Of a stretch of DNA of 64,000 nucleotides, positions 27,526-36,215 are shown one piece after another. Under the pieces are notes generated by a model that ran no database searches, was not told the DNA's origin, and saw only the letters and a list, made by a program, of their open reading frames with translations. The stretch is from the NCBI RefSeq assembly GCF_014651535.1, contig NZ_BMXB01000019.1, positions 1-64,000 of the forward strand, in the 5' to 3' direction. The stretch is from Salinimicrobium marinum. GTDB taxonomy: Bacteria; Bacteroidota; Bacteroidia; Flavobacteriales; Flavobacteriaceae. The position numbers and the translations under genes are program-made. Positions within the stretch are counted from its first letter, which is position 1, and each line of letters begins with the position of its first letter.

Positions 27526-28350
27526 TTATCCCCCTATTCCCTGGTAATCAGATTTATTTATTGACATGGGATTCTTTTCAATTCCAGTGCAGGTCATGGT
27601 CGCGCTCTTTGCAGGATTTTTCTTATCCTCCATTTGCATTTCCATCATTAAACCTTCTCCGTTTTTCATCCATTCGGCGTTTTCAAATCCTTTTGGAAGA
27701 TCCTTTGAGCTGGTTTTATAAATATCATTAAAGCTAACTTCGGCTTCATCTGTCACATAAAATGTAAAAACATGGTCATCATTCTCCATTTTATAGCCCT
27801 GGCAATCATACCCCATGATCGTTTTCGAGCCAATTTCCTCTACTTCCATCTCTTCATAGGAATCTTGTGCCTCCTGCTGTTCAGTTGCTTCCACATCCAT
27901 CCGGGTGGCCATGACCATATTACTTTCCTTAGAATGCATAAAGATCACGGTGAGATCATTTTCAGTATCTAAAACAGTTATCATATTTTCTGCCTGTGGA
28001 ACCTTTAATCCTATGTACGAGGCATCTTCTTTTAAAAGGTATATCATGTCCATGTTCCCTTCACTGGTTTTCATGTTCATGTTGTACTCCCACTCAAAAT
28101 TATAGGAACCAGGAATTTCTGAAGGGTCTACCCGCTCGGTACCCATAGAAAATGAGGAGTTTTCGAGCTGAGTTTCCCAAAGGTTGTTCAGGGATTTATC
28201 AGCTTCATTGGCTGCTTTGTTGGAAATGTTTTCGGTCACGGTGTTCTCCACCTTCTGTTCTACTTTTTTCTTTAACTTTTTCAGAAATTGGGCTTCGGCT
28301 GAAGCTGAAACAAGAAAAGCGAACAGCATTAAATAAATTAATTTTTTCAT
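27526..28350 (-). CDS. DUF4412 domain-containing exported protein
   Basis: A 274-residue protein with a signal peptide ending near SAEAQF (residue 21), a basic Lys-rich helix (LKKLKKKVEQKVENT), then a beta-rich DUF4412 domain. The hallmark IGSKTIMGYDCQGYKME, where a conserved Cys follows GYD, is present, as is the preceding Met-rich region (MNMKTSEGNMDMIYL). DUF4412 proteins are periplasmic in Bacteroidota and adopt a LolA/LolB-like fold in some analyses; lipid or lipoprotein binding is therefore a reasonable guess, not shown here. The gene stands alone between a secreted protein gene and a 260-bp empty gap. Confidence 0.8.
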   Translation of the reverse strand: MKKLIYLMLFAFLVSASAEAQFLKKLKKKVEQKVENTVTENISNKAANEADKSLNNLWETQLENSSFSMGTERVDPSEIPGSYNFEWEYNMNMKTSEGNMDMIYLLKEDASYIGLKVPQAENMITVLDTENDLTVIFMHSKESNMVMATRMDVEATEQQEAQDSYEEMEVEEIGSKTIMGYDCQGYKMENDDHVFTFYVTDEAEVSFNDIYKTSSKDLPKGFENAEWMKNGEGLMMEMQMEDKKNPAKSATMTCTGIEKNPMSINKSDYQGIGG

Positions 28351-28612
28351 AATTCTCCGTTTTTTTAAAAATGAATAATTCAGTTTTACAGCAATAGCTG
28401 CACCTGCAGGGCAGGAATTGGGGGAGAATTTAAAGGGGAAAGACAGTTGATCGGATTAAAATTTATCCGAAAAACCTGATTAAAGATAACAAAATAAATA
28501 AGATTGCGAAAAAATCCGGAAGGTATTTTCGGTGTAAGTCACTATGGATTAGATGATAAAAGGCTTGTCCCGGGAAATAAAGGTCAGATAAATCAGGAAA
28601 TATTGAAAAAGA

Positions 28613-29182
28613 TTACTTTTTTACCTTTTCGGCTACTTTCTCCAGTTCTTCGTACCAGTCTTCACCAAATTTTCTTATAAGTGCTTCCTTTACGAATTTA
28701 TAAACAGGTACCTGCAGCTCTTTTCCTAAGGTACAGGCATCATCGCAAATGTACCAGTGGTGATAATTTACTGCAGAAAATTCGGTATAATCCTGTACCC
28801 GAACGGGATACATATGGCAGGAGACAGGTTTTTTCCAGGAGATCTCTCCCTGGTTATAGGCCTCTTCGATTCCACATAAAGCAGTACCAAATTTGTCGAT
28901 GGTAACATACGCACAATCTGCTCCATTGATCAGCGGAGTTTCATATTCTCCGTCCTCTCCAATAACAGAAGTTCCTTCTGCTTCTATGACTTCAATGCCT
29001 TCTTTCCGAAGAAAAGGCTTCACTTTAGGATAAATTTCCTTCAATATTCTTGTTTCTTCTTCCTCCAGAGGAGCGCCGGCGTCACCTGCTATACAGCAGG
29101 CACCTTTGCAGGCAGAGAGGTTGCACACAAAATCCTTTTCGAGGATCTCTTCAGAAACGATTGTTTTTCCCAGTTGAAACAT
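28613..29182 (-). CDS. DUF3109 family protein with a Cys cluster
   Basis: A 189-residue protein with a YkgJ-like cysteine pattern: Cys20, Cys25 and Cys29-30 in FVCNLSACKGACCIAG, then later single Cys in NGADCAYV, ALCGIEE, VSCHMYPVR, YICDDACTLG. Such clusters bind zinc or an Fe-S centre in the wider superfamily; the cofactor of DUF3109 is not established. The protein is cytosolic (no signal peptide). A perfect TATCTTTG -7-like element is 4 bp upstream of the ATG. It is divergent from marC. Family call is confident; biochemical role unknown. Confidence 0.88.
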   Translation of the reverse strand: MFQLGKTIVSEEILEKDFVCNLSACKGACCIAGDAGAPLEEEETRILKEIYPKVKPFLRKEGIEVIEAEGTSVIGEDGEYETPLINGADCAYVTIDKFGTALCGIEEAYNQGEISWKKPVSCHMYPVRVQDYTEFSAVNYHHWYICDDACTLGKELQVPVYKFVKEALIRKFGEDWYEELEKVAEKVKK

Positions 29183-29186
29183 TGTG

Positions 29187-29194
29187 CAAAGATA
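29187..29194 (-). promoter_or_regulatory. Candidate -7 element TATCTTTG for the DUF3109 gene
   Basis: Exact TAnnTTTG match on the minus strand, 4 bp before the ATG, implying a leaderless or nearly leaderless mRNA. No -33 TTTG at 19 bp was seen. Confidence 0.4.
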
Positions 29195-29286
29195 ATTTTT
29201 ATCCTGAATTTATGGAGGAAAAATCAACCTTCTAAATTTCAGAAAAAAATCCTGACTTCAAATTACTTCATTCTCGTTTTTCACAG

Positions 29287-29294
29287 TACTTTTG
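29287..29294 (+). promoter_or_regulatory. Candidate -7 element TACTTTTG for the marC operon
   Basis: Exact TAnnTTTG match 21 bp before the marC ATG, giving a leader of about 15 bases. The -33 position has no clear TTTG. Confidence 0.4.
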
Positions 29295-29315
29295 CCGGAT
29301 TAATTTTTGAGAAAG

Positions 29316-29891
29316 ATGAACCTTAATTTTAGAGAAATAGCCTCGGCAACTATGATTCTTTTTGCTGTGATCGATATCATTGGAAGTATTCCCATTATTA
29401 TTGAACTAAGAAAAAAGGCCGGGCATATTCAAAGTGAAAAAGCCACTATTGTGGCAGGTCTTTTAATGATCGCTTTTTTATTCCTTGGGAAGGAGATTTT
29501 GAACCTTATTGGGATAGATGTCAATTCCTTTGCGGTAGCGGGTGCCTTTATCCTGTTTTTCCTGGCACTGGAAATGATTTTGGGTATTACCCTCTATAAA
29601 GACGATGCGCCCGAAACTGCTGCGGTGGTACCTTTAGCTTTTCCGTTGATTGCGGGTGCAGGAACCATGACTTCCATACTTTCTCTTAGAGCAGAATATG
29701 AAACCGTTAATATAGTGGCGGCCATTGTAATAAATATTATTTTTGTATACCTTGTTCTTAAGTCTTCGAAGAAGATTGAAGGTGTACTTGGAAAACAGGG
29801 AATAAGTGTTATTCGAAAAATATTTGGCGTAATTTTACTTGCCATTGCGGTAAAACTTTTTGCTGCCAACATTAAGAGTTTATTTATATGA
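29316..29891 (+). CDS. MarC-family integral membrane protein
   Basis: A 191-residue inner-membrane protein with six predicted helices, typical of MarC (UPF0056): the first helix holds ATMILFAVIDIIGSIPII, and the half-repeat PLAFPLIAGAGTMTSILSL carries the conserved Pro-Ile-Ala-Gly-Pro-like turn. MarC was once linked to multiple antibiotic resistance, but that link was not confirmed, so its function is open. The frame could begin at a TTG at 29307, but the ATG at 29316 is better. It overlaps the next small gene by 4 bp (ATGA), and the third gene starts on the second's stop, so the three are translationally coupled. Confidence 0.9.
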   Translation: MNLNFREIASATMILFAVIDIIGSIPIIIELRKKAGHIQSEKATIVAGLLMIAFLFLGKEILNLIGIDVNSFAVAGAFILFFLALEMILGITLYKDDAPETAAVVPLAFPLIAGAGTMTSILSLRAEYETVNIVAAIVINIIFVYLVLKSSKKIEGVLGKQGISVIRKIFGVILLAIAVKLFAANIKSLFI

Positions 29892-30085
29892 AAATTTTAA
29901 TTTATACTTTAATAGTACTGGCCATAGGATTGATAGGTTATAATGCTACTTTCCTCGACTTTGATAATCTTTTTGTGGATGACAGTGGTACAGCGTTAAT
30001 AGGAATTCTTTCTTCCAGTATTGTAGTGGTCTTAATGGTGATTCTATTAATGTCCAGGACCATTGCCAAAAAAGCCCAACATTAG
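29888..30085 (+). CDS. Small membrane protein with two helices
   Basis: A 65-residue protein with a helix at about 2-20 (ILIYTLIVLAIGLIGYNAT), a short acidic loop (DFDNLFVDDSG) and a second helix at about 37-55 (ALIGILSSSIVVVLMVILLM), ending in a basic tail. Such N-in/C-in hairpins are common accessory membrane proteins. The ATG overlaps the marC stop (ATGA), and its stop overlaps the GTG start of the next gene, which supports that it is translated. I do not recognise a named family. Confidence 0.75.
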   Translation: MKILIYTLIVLAIGLIGYNATFLDFDNLFVDDSGTALIGILSSSIVVVLMVILLMSRTIAKKAQH

Positions 30086-30693
30086 TGACTTTTGATGTTT
30101 TGATCATAGGAGGCGGTGCTGCAGGTATGTCCTGTGCACTTGTTTTAGGATCTGGTTTATCCAAACCACTTGCCCAACATAAGAAAGCAGGAATTATACT
30201 GCACCAAAAGTCATCTCATCTTCAAAGCGCTCTTTTTAATAATGTACTGGGCGTAACCCCGGGTACTACCGGAAAAGAGATCCTGGTCTCGGGACAAAAA
30301 CAACTGGAGGAGAAATATCCCGGGGTAGAGCAACTGCACAAAGAAAAAGTTTCAGAAATAAAGTTTCTGAAAGAGGGCTTTGAGGTGATCACGAATAAAA
30401 ACATCTATACTTGCCGAAAAGTGGTAATAGCTGTTGGTTACACAAATCTTTTAAATATTAAAGGGCTTGAATCCTATACAATTCCGCATAAGAGAGCTAA
30501 AACCAGCAAAAACAGAATTCAGCTGAAAAATGAAGATCATGTGGTTGCGGAAGGGCTCTATGTTGCCGGAACTCTTGCAGGATGGAGGAGTCAATTCTCC
30601 ATTGCCACAGGTAGCGGAGCTTCAGTAGCAACAGATATTCTTACCGACTGGAACATGGGGGAACATACCAAGGTTCACGACAAATCAGAATAA
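30085..30693 (+). CDS. Short FAD-binding protein (half thioredoxin reductase-like)
   Basis: A 202-residue flavoprotein-like chain. It has the Rossmann FAD motif LIIGGGAAGMSCAL at 6-19, the later VVIAVGYTN and a FAD C-terminal motif around GLYVAGTLAGWRSQF. The CxxC redox pair of thioredoxin reductases is absent, and the separate NAD(P)H domain is missing, so it is about two-thirds the usual length. It may be a one-domain FAD reductase that takes electrons from a partner, or a degenerate relic. Start is GTG, overlapping the previous stop by one base (TAGTG); no in-frame ATG fits. It is the last gene of the coupled marC operon and ends within the convergent membrane-protein gene (9-bp overlap). 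Confidence 0.75.
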   Translation: MTFDVLIIGGGAAGMSCALVLGSGLSKPLAQHKKAGIILHQKSSHLQSALFNNVLGVTPGTTGKEILVSGQKQLEEKYPGVEQLHKEKVSEIKFLKEGFEVITNKNIYTCRKVVIAVGYTNLLNIKGLESYTIPHKRAKTSKNRIQLKNEDHVVAEGLYVAGTLAGWRSQFSIATGSGASVATDILTDWNMGEHTKVHDKSE

Positions 30694-30990
30694 GAAAAAA
30701 TAGGTGAAGATAGTCACGGGAAATGCCGGGATGATCATAAGCAGAAACAGGCGGTGTAATTTTCGGTAAACAAGTACCTTTTTAAGTCTTTTCCGGAACC
30801 TGGAATCTTTGGTGCGTTGGATTTGCTCACGCAGGATATTGACCGAAACATAGGAGGAGTTGATCAATATTTCTTTCTGAAGAAATAAATAGCCGCTGTT
30901 ATCCAGCAACCGAAAAGCCATTGCAATGATGAAAAGCAGCAGTGGGGAGAGAAGTAAAAGTATTTCTAGATATTCAATTAAATCCTTCAC
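30685..30990 (-). CDS. Small two-helix membrane protein
   Basis: A 101-residue protein with a helix near residues 9-27 (EILLLLSPLLLFIIAMAFR), a basic cytosolic loop (QIQRTKDSRFRKRLKKVLV) and a second helix near 80-99. The start codon is GTG. It is 13 bp downstream of the Ctp protease gene on the same strand and probably ends that operon. Its 3' end overlaps the convergent FAD gene by 9 bp. I recognise no family; a role as a small partner of the protease is only inference. Confidence 0.6.
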   Translation of the reverse strand: MKDLIEYLEILLLLSPLLLFIIAMAFRLLDNSGYLFLQKEILINSSYVSVNILREQIQRTKDSRFRKRLKKVLVYRKLHRLFLLMIIPAFPVTIFTYFFLF

Positions 30991-31003
30991 AAAAGCTGAT
31001 ATA

Positions 31004-32590
31004 CTACTTTTGGCGGGACAATTCTATCACTTTTTCGACCATGGGATCTTCATCATTCACGATCTGTTCAAAAACATTGGAGCCGTAAAGCTGTTGTGCG
31101 ATGGTAGCTTTTAAATATTGTTTTAATAAATGGTCGTATTCGGCAACCTCTAATTCATACCCCTGCCGAGCCATGTATGAGGTGAAATCCTGCACCATTT
31201 TTTCATCTGCCAGTTCCGTTTCCCGGAATTCTTCGAGGCTAAGGTTGTTGTAATATTCCCTGTTGTCTTCCAGGGTTTCAAAGATAAACCTGCCCATAAA
31301 AGGACTGCGTAAAATGAAATTCAGGCTTTCTTTTTCGTAGCTGGTATCCTTGGGGACAAAAATATCGGGAATGATCCCGCCGCCGCCATACACGGTCCTG
31401 CCGCCGGGAGTGGTATATTTAAGTGAATCCACAACCGTAATACTGTCGGCGCTAATCAATTCTCCGTTTTTATAACGGTTCAGGTAATCATTAAAATATT
31501 CTTTATTTCCGTTTTCATATGGCTTCTGAATGGAACGCCCAGTGGGAGTGTAATATCTTGCAATGGTAAGCCGCACAGCACTGCCGTCTCCAAGTGCCAT
31601 TTCCCGCTGTACAAGTCCTTTTCCGTAAGATCTTCTTCCCACGATCAACCCCTTGTCATTGTCCTGAAGTGCCCCCGCAATGATCTCACTGGCAGAAGCG
31701 GAATTTTCATTAATAAGAACGTAAATATCCCCCTGCTCAAAAATTCCTTTTTCGGTAGCAAAGGTCTTTTCCATGGCTCCTTTTTTGTTTCGGGTAAGGA
31801 GCATAAGCTTGTCATCTTCCAGAAACTCGTCTACCATTTTGGTTGCTTCACCAAGATATCCCCCCGGATTGTTGCGCAGGTCAAGGGCAATTTCGGTAGC
31901 TCCCTGTTTCTTCAGCTCCAGCAGGCTGTCCCGGAATTCTTCATAGGTGGATTCTGCAAAACGATTGACTTTTATATAACCCAAAGTTTCGGTAAGCATG
32001 TAAGCTGCATCCACACTTTTGAGAGGTACTTTTCCCCGGCGAATGTCGAATTTTAGCAACTCGGGAATACCTTTCCGAAGAACTTTAAGTTCGACTTTGC
32101 TATTTTCCTCTCCCTTCAAATGATAGGTGAGGGAGTCATTGCTGATGTTTTTATTGAAAAGCGCGGTACCATTAGCATACAGGATACGGTCGCCGCCCTG
32201 AATGCCCGCTTTTGCACTGGGGCCTCCTTCCAGTGCCTGGATGACAGCTATGGTGTCGTTGACGTTGTAAAAGCTCACGCCAATACCCACGAAATCGCCC
32301 TGCATACTCTCGCTAAGGCTGTTGTATTCTTCTTTTGTAATGTAAACGGAATGTGGATCGAGATCCCGCAGGATGCCATTGACGGTGATGTCTACCACGC
32401 TATCAATATTCACATCATCTACATATTCATATTCAATGTAGTCAATAAGCCTGCTAAGCTTTTCTTTTTTCTTGTTGGCGGATAAAAGTCCCGGAGAATC
32501 TGAAAAATTTAATTTTGCACCAAGAATTACCCCGCCGGCACAGGCCAGTCCCAGTAATAATGGCAAATATTTTTTCGAGTATCCTTTCAA
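31004..32590 (-). CDS. C-terminal processing peptidase (S41 family)
   Basis: A 528-residue tail-specific protease. An N-terminal membrane anchor or signal (residues 7-24) is followed by a helical region, a PDZ domain (IAVIQALEGGPSAKAGIQGGDRI) and the S41 core. The catalytic Ser is in NENSASASEI and the general-base Lys in GRRSYGKGLVQ, both conserved. The extended C-terminal part is usual for Bacteroidota CtpA. These proteases trim or degrade periplasmic proteins and often act on cell-wall or stress targets. The start appears to be TTG, in a TTGA overlap with the dCMP deaminase stop; no in-frame ATG comes before the anchor. Translational coupling explains the weak start. Confidence 0.9.
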   Translation of the reverse strand: MKGYSKKYLPLLLGLACAGGVILGAKLNFSDSPGLLSANKKKEKLSRLIDYIEYEYVDDVNIDSVVDITVNGILRDLDPHSVYITKEEYNSLSESMQGDFVGIGVSFYNVNDTIAVIQALEGGPSAKAGIQGGDRILYANGTALFNKNISNDSLTYHLKGEENSKVELKVLRKGIPELLKFDIRRGKVPLKSVDAAYMLTETLGYIKVNRFAESTYEEFRDSLLELKKQGATEIALDLRNNPGGYLGEATKMVDEFLEDDKLMLLTRNKKGAMEKTFATEKGIFEQGDIYVLINENSASASEIIAGALQDNDKGLIVGRRSYGKGLVQREMALGDGSAVRLTIARYYTPTGRSIQKPYENGNKEYFNDYLNRYKNGELISADSITVVDSLKYTTPGGRTVYGGGGIIPDIFVPKDTSYEKESLNFILRSPFMGRFIFETLEDNREYYNNLSLEEFRETELADEKMVQDFTSYMARQGYELEVAEYDHLLKQYLKATIAQQLYGSNVFEQIVNDEDPMVEKVIELSRQK

Positions 32591-33018
32591 CTGTCCAGTT
32601 CTGTAATCTGTTTTAATTCAATTCCTGCTTTTTCCAAAAATTCAAGTCCGGAATTATCCTTGTAATCTACCTGATACACCAGCCGGGTGATCCCTGCCTG
32701 GTGAATTAGTTTACTGCATTCTTTACAAGGAGACAGGGTAATATATAGGGTAGCCCCCTGGCAGGATTGTGTGGAAGCGGCAACTTTTAAAATGGCATTT
32801 GCTTCAGCGTGTAAAACATACCATTTGGTGTATCCTTCTTCGTCTTCACAATAGTTTTCAAATCCTGTTGGAGTCCCATTGTAACCATCAGAAATTATCA
32901 TTCTGTTTTTTACAATAAGTGCGCCAACTTTTTTGCGTTCACAGTGGGAAAGTTTGCTCCATTCCCGGGCGATCCTTAAATAGGCCTTATCGTATTTCAG
33001 CTGTTTTTTATCACACAT
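32587..33018 (-). CDS. Deoxycytidylate (dCMP) deaminase
   Basis: Converts dCMP to dUMP for thymidylate synthesis. The 143-residue chain has the zinc deaminase signature His70-Ala-Glu72 (VLHAEANAI) and Cys98-Cys101 (LSPCKECSKL), and the SDGYNGTPTG stretch (43-52) for phosphate and base recognition. It resembles the ComEB-type short form. It overlaps the Ctp protease start (TTGA), so the two form an operon with a small membrane protein. Together with dgt and nrdAB, the window holds several dNTP pool genes, though they are not contiguous. Confidence 0.93.
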   Translation of the reverse strand: MCDKKQLKYDKAYLRIAREWSKLSHCERKKVGALIVKNRMIISDGYNGTPTGFENYCEDEEGYTKWYVLHAEANAILKVAASTQSCQGATLYITLSPCKECSKLIHQAGITRLVYQVDYKDNSGLEFLEKAGIELKQITELDS

Positions 33019-33122
33019 AATTTTTTAAAGAACAATGGGGGGATTTTTTAAAATGTATATAACAGCCTGTTTACTAAATTATTGCAAGGCTGCCTAATAA
33101 ACAATGTATCCTCCGTTAAATT

Positions 33123-33707
33123 TTACCAAAAAATGTTTTCTATCAGCATCGGGATGGCAAAACCAATTACTATGGACGACACCACCAGGATCCAGTCACG
33201 CTGAGAGAATTTAAATATATATTGTACCAGGAAACTTAACAGTAATACCACAAGCACCACGATAATTTGTGCTGCTTCAATTCCCAGCGCAAATTCCAGC
33301 AGTGGCAGTACAATATCTGAAGAACTGCCGGAGATCATTTTGAAATAGGTTGAAAATCCTAATCCGTGGATGATTCCGAAGAAGAGGGTGGCAAAATAGA
33401 GCACCTGGATCTTGTTGTTTCCCGATTTTTTTCCTGCCCGGGTAAGGTTGTAGACAGCTGTGAGCAGGATGGTGAGGGGAATTAGAAATTCCACCAGTTC
33501 GCTTCTAACAATCACCACTTCAAAAGTAGAAAGTGCCAGGGAAAGGGTGTGTCCCAGGGTGAAAATGGTCACCAGCCAAATGATTTTTTTCCATTCGTTA
33601 ATGGAATATGCGGCAACCAAAACGGTAATAAACAAAACATGATCATAAGCCTGCCAGTCCAGGACGTGCTGCAGACCCAAATTAAAATACAACCAAAACT
33701 GGGACAT
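33123..33707 (-). CDS. HupE/UreJ-like membrane protein
   Basis: A 194-residue protein with about six helices. Motifs such as GLQHVLDWQAYDHVLFI (N-terminal His-Asp-rich segment), FTLGHTLSLAL and FGIIHGLGFS match the HupE/UreJ_2 family of possible nickel or cobalt carriers. His residues in the first, third and fifth helices are the likely metal sites. Hydrogenase and urease genes are absent here, so the transported ion is open. The gene stands alone; the 104-bp gap downstream precedes the dCMP deaminase operon. Confidence 0.85.
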   Translation of the reverse strand: MSQFWLYFNLGLQHVLDWQAYDHVLFITVLVAAYSINEWKKIIWLVTIFTLGHTLSLALSTFEVVIVRSELVEFLIPLTILLTAVYNLTRAGKKSGNNKIQVLYFATLFFGIIHGLGFSTYFKMISGSSSDIVLPLLEFALGIEAAQIIVVLVVLLLSFLVQYIFKFSQRDWILVVSSIVIGFAIPMLIENIFW

Positions 33708-33792
33708 TGTGTTACTTTTTGAGAAGTAGCGAATGTACGATTTAAACTGAAATCAACAAATAGGGCCCGCTCTGGCCAGATGGGTGGAGGCT

Positions 33793-34695
33793 TTAGGTTT
33801 TTAGCTTCTGTTCTGCCTTTTGAATTGCGGAAAGAACCTCTTTCTTTTGGGGTTGTTCAAGCTGGCTAATCATCACCGGATATTTTTTTAGCTGATAAAG
33901 TTCCTCCCATTGTCTGGATTCCAGAAGCTCGTTGCACAGCCGCGGCAGAATCTCCGGGTTTATGGAATGGTCAAGAGACGGCGGGGCAATTTCAGATTGC
34001 TGGAGATAATGGAAGTTTTCAGCCTTTTCCAGTAGGGTGTACACATCATAACCGTCAGAAGAATTTTCCAGATGTAGCAATTCATCCTTCAGCCTTATCA
34101 TTTTTTTAAACCGGTTGGTCTCCGGTTCACTGTAAAGCACGGGGATATGAACTTTTGCAATAAATCGTTTTTCATAATCGTCCCAGAATATATTTCCCCA
34201 GCACTCCACGGGTTCATTATATAAGACCTGCAGGTTTTCGCATAGCTGTTCCTTTTTTTTGCTAATAAAACCGAGAAGTTGTTCGGGATATTTGTAGACT
34301 GCCTGTACTGTTTCATTGGAGTAGTCTTCGTTGACCACGTACCCACCAAAAAAGCCCGGGGTAATTTTAGTAGTAAGATCTTCAGCGAGTTTTATCCTTG
34401 CTTTTTTGATGCATTTATTTTTATAGATGTTGGAAGGGCCTGTTCTCTCATGAGGGTTCTTAAGGTATTCATCGGGAGTGGCAGGCTTTTGTGCTGCAGC
34501 AGCCAGTTTCTCCTTCTTTTTCCTGGTTTTTTCAAGATAGGCAAGTCCTCCGGCGGCCAGTAAGACCAATATCCAGAGGAGGAATAAAACCTGGTAATTA
34601 ATTCTTACATCATCGGTTACCAGCACGATGATGAAGGAAAAATTCAGGGTAATGATGAGGATGGTAAGAAATCCGTATATCAAATATCTTTTCAT
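33793..34695 (-). CDS. Membrane-anchored protein of unknown function
   Basis: A 300-residue protein with two N-terminal helices (about 4-27 and 35-53), a Lys/Ala-rich linker (TRKKKEKLAAAAQKPATP), and a soluble C-terminal region that is probably cytosolic. The soluble part is largely helical with a mixed charged composition (YEKRFIAKVHIPVLYS, and a KKEVLSAIQKAEQKL end). There is no enzymatic motif that I can name. It is a single gene between the HupE-like and PH-domain genes. Family unrecognised. Confidence 0.6.
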   Translation of the reverse strand: MKRYLIYGFLTILIITLNFSFIIVLVTDDVRINYQVLFLLWILVLLAAGGLAYLEKTRKKKEKLAAAAQKPATPDEYLKNPHERTGPSNIYKNKCIKKARIKLAEDLTTKITPGFFGGYVVNEDYSNETVQAVYKYPEQLLGFISKKKEQLCENLQVLYNEPVECWGNIFWDDYEKRFIAKVHIPVLYSEPETNRFKKMIRLKDELLHLENSSDGYDVYTLLEKAENFHYLQQSEIAPPSLDHSINPEILPRLCNELLESRQWEELYQLKKYPVMISQLEQPQKKEVLSAIQKAEQKLKT

Positions 34696-34809
34696 TCCAA
34701 TGCTTAATTTATTATAAATATACCAATAATTTTCCTTTTTCGTAAGAATCTATGAATAGAATAGCTAAAAATAGCTGCTGAAATATGTATTCTTTAATAG
34801 TTCGGATTA

Positions 34810-35184
34810 TTATTTTACATGTTCACTCAGCAGTTTTCCTATCGCGCTAATATCTATTTTCTTTCCCAGTTTCACACCAAAAACTCCTACTCCTGAAACC
34901 CATATTTTTAAGTCGCTGTCCAAATCGAAGGTTCCTGCTGTTTCCACAGAAAAAGAAGATATTTTGGAATAAGGAAAGATGCAAAAAGATTTCTTTTTTC
35001 CGGTGATGCCCTGTGCGTCCATGGCTATAATTTTTCGGTTAGTAAAAACTACCCGGTCCCTGGAATGTTTGTAAGACAAGAGTACAGGCTCATCGCCGGC
35101 GATGAATTTTTCGAATAATTCAATTCCGTCCTCAGGAGAGGTTTTTTGCGTGACGCTAAACTTTGCTAACAGATCTATGGGCAT
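34810..35184 (-). CDS. Bacterial PH-domain-like protein
   Basis: A 124-residue cytosolic protein. The core runs GDEPVLLSYKHSRDRVVFTN (about 30-49), RKIIAMDAQG, FCIFPYSKISSFSVET and LKIWVSGVGVFGVKLG, the strand order of bacterial PH (bPH/YdjM-like) domains, with a C-terminal helix (DISAIGKLLSEHV). Such domains are often involved in membrane or protein contacts, but no specific function is known. No signal peptide is seen. Its assignment rests on the pattern of strands and the TNRKII motif. Confidence 0.7.
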   Translation of the reverse strand: MPIDLLAKFSVTQKTSPEDGIELFEKFIAGDEPVLLSYKHSRDRVVFTNRKIIAMDAQGITGKKKSFCIFPYSKISSFSVETAGTFDLDSDLKIWVSGVGVFGVKLGKKIDISAIGKLLSEHVK

Positions 35185-35309
35185 ACTGGTTCTTTTTAAA
35201 TGTTTTTTGAATTATTAGGGAGAACGAAGGTATGCTTTGTTTGACATTAGAAGCTGATTTCTGCTTATTTTTAAGAATAGATTATACATGTTAAAGCACA
35301 AAAAGACAT

Positions 35310-35537
35310 TTGAAAACCTACGGCAATCTTAGCGGCACCTCGGGAGTTACGGCCTATGAGATAGAGGATGAAGGAATACTGGTAGAATTCAACCGGGATA
35401 AAATTTATCGTTACACCTATACCAGCGCCGGAAGAGGAGCGGTTGAAATGATGAAGACCCTCGCGCAGCAAGGCCGTGGCTTAAGCACCTACATAAGCCG
35501 GAATGTAAAAGAGCGGTATGAGGAGATTGTGAAATAG
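35310..35537 (+). CDS. Small KTSC-like domain protein
   Basis: A 75-residue protein. The order GVTAYEIEDEGILVEFNRDKIYRYTY, then a helix, then STYISRNVKERYEEI resembles the KTSC domain, a small sequence motif found in prokaryotes and phages. There is no ATG; a TTG in TTGAAAACC is the best start, because a stop codon lies five codons further upstream. It lies alone between minus-strand genes. The protein-like composition argues that it is real. Its function is unknown. Confidence 0.6.
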   Translation: MKTYGNLSGTSGVTAYEIEDEGILVEFNRDKIYRYTYTSAGRGAVEMMKTLAQQGRGLSTYISRNVKERYEEIVK

Positions 35538-35591
35538 ATACATGGAAGATTGAATGCTTACTATTTCAGAAGCCGGGATCTGATTTTTGTT

Positions 35592-36215
35592 TCAGATTTC
35601 GAGTTCTTTCAATGTTTCTTCCAGCTTTTTAATATGTACTCCGTACAAACTATTAGACCAGGCTACAGTACCAAAATATATTAAAACGGCTAAAACTATA
35701 TATCCAACAGCACCGATGAGTAACATTAGGGGAGACATGTCCAGGAGAATAAATTTGGTGAATATGCTTTCATCCACATGTTCAATTCCAAGTAAGAAGA
35801 TTATCAGGGAAAAAGGCAGTAAAAGGCTTCCTGCAATGATGGCTGTTTTATAAACTTCTAAAGTCAGTTGAAGATCATGAATAAAAGTAACGACTGTTTC
35901 TTTACTGCCGGCGCTCAGATTGCTGGTTTTATTTAAAAACCAACTCATTTTTATTAAATACCCCAAAGTAATGAGGCTGGTAATAAACATTAACATGTAA
36001 TACAAAGATTTTGGTAACCGGTACATCTCTACAAAACTAGGGACGGCAAAAAAGACGGCTATACATATCAACTGAGTGATAATTTCACCTCTCATGGTTT
36101 TCCTTACTTTTTGAATAGGCATCTTACGGGATCCTATCCCTTCCATTCTTTGGGGAACCTGAATGTTATCCATAGGTTCAGCGTCCATTTTATCTTTTAT
36201 ATTATCAAAATTCAT
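35592..36215 (-). CDS. Membrane protein downstream of an ECF sigma factor (possible anti-sigma)
   Basis: A 207-residue protein with a 45-residue polar N-terminus (MNFDNIKDKMDAEPMDNIQ) and four predicted helices (about 46-64, 70-88, 122-142, 152-180). Its start overlaps the end of the sigma factor gene by 11 bp, an arrangement typical of sigma/anti-sigma pairs. Its N-terminal region would be cytosolic and could bind the sigma factor, but it lacks a zinc-finger (HxxxCxxC) anti-sigma motif. So the anti-sigma role is an inference from context only. Confidence 0.6.
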   Translation of the reverse strand: MNFDNIKDKMDAEPMDNIQVPQRMEGIGSRKMPIQKVRKTMRGEIITQLICIAVFFAVPSFVEMYRLPKSLYYMLMFITSLITLGYLIKMSWFLNKTSNLSAGSKETVVTFIHDLQLTLEVYKTAIIAGSLLLPFSLIIFLLGIEHVDESIFTKFILLDMSPLMLLIGAVGYIVLAVLIYFGTVAWSNSLYGVHIKKLEETLKELEI

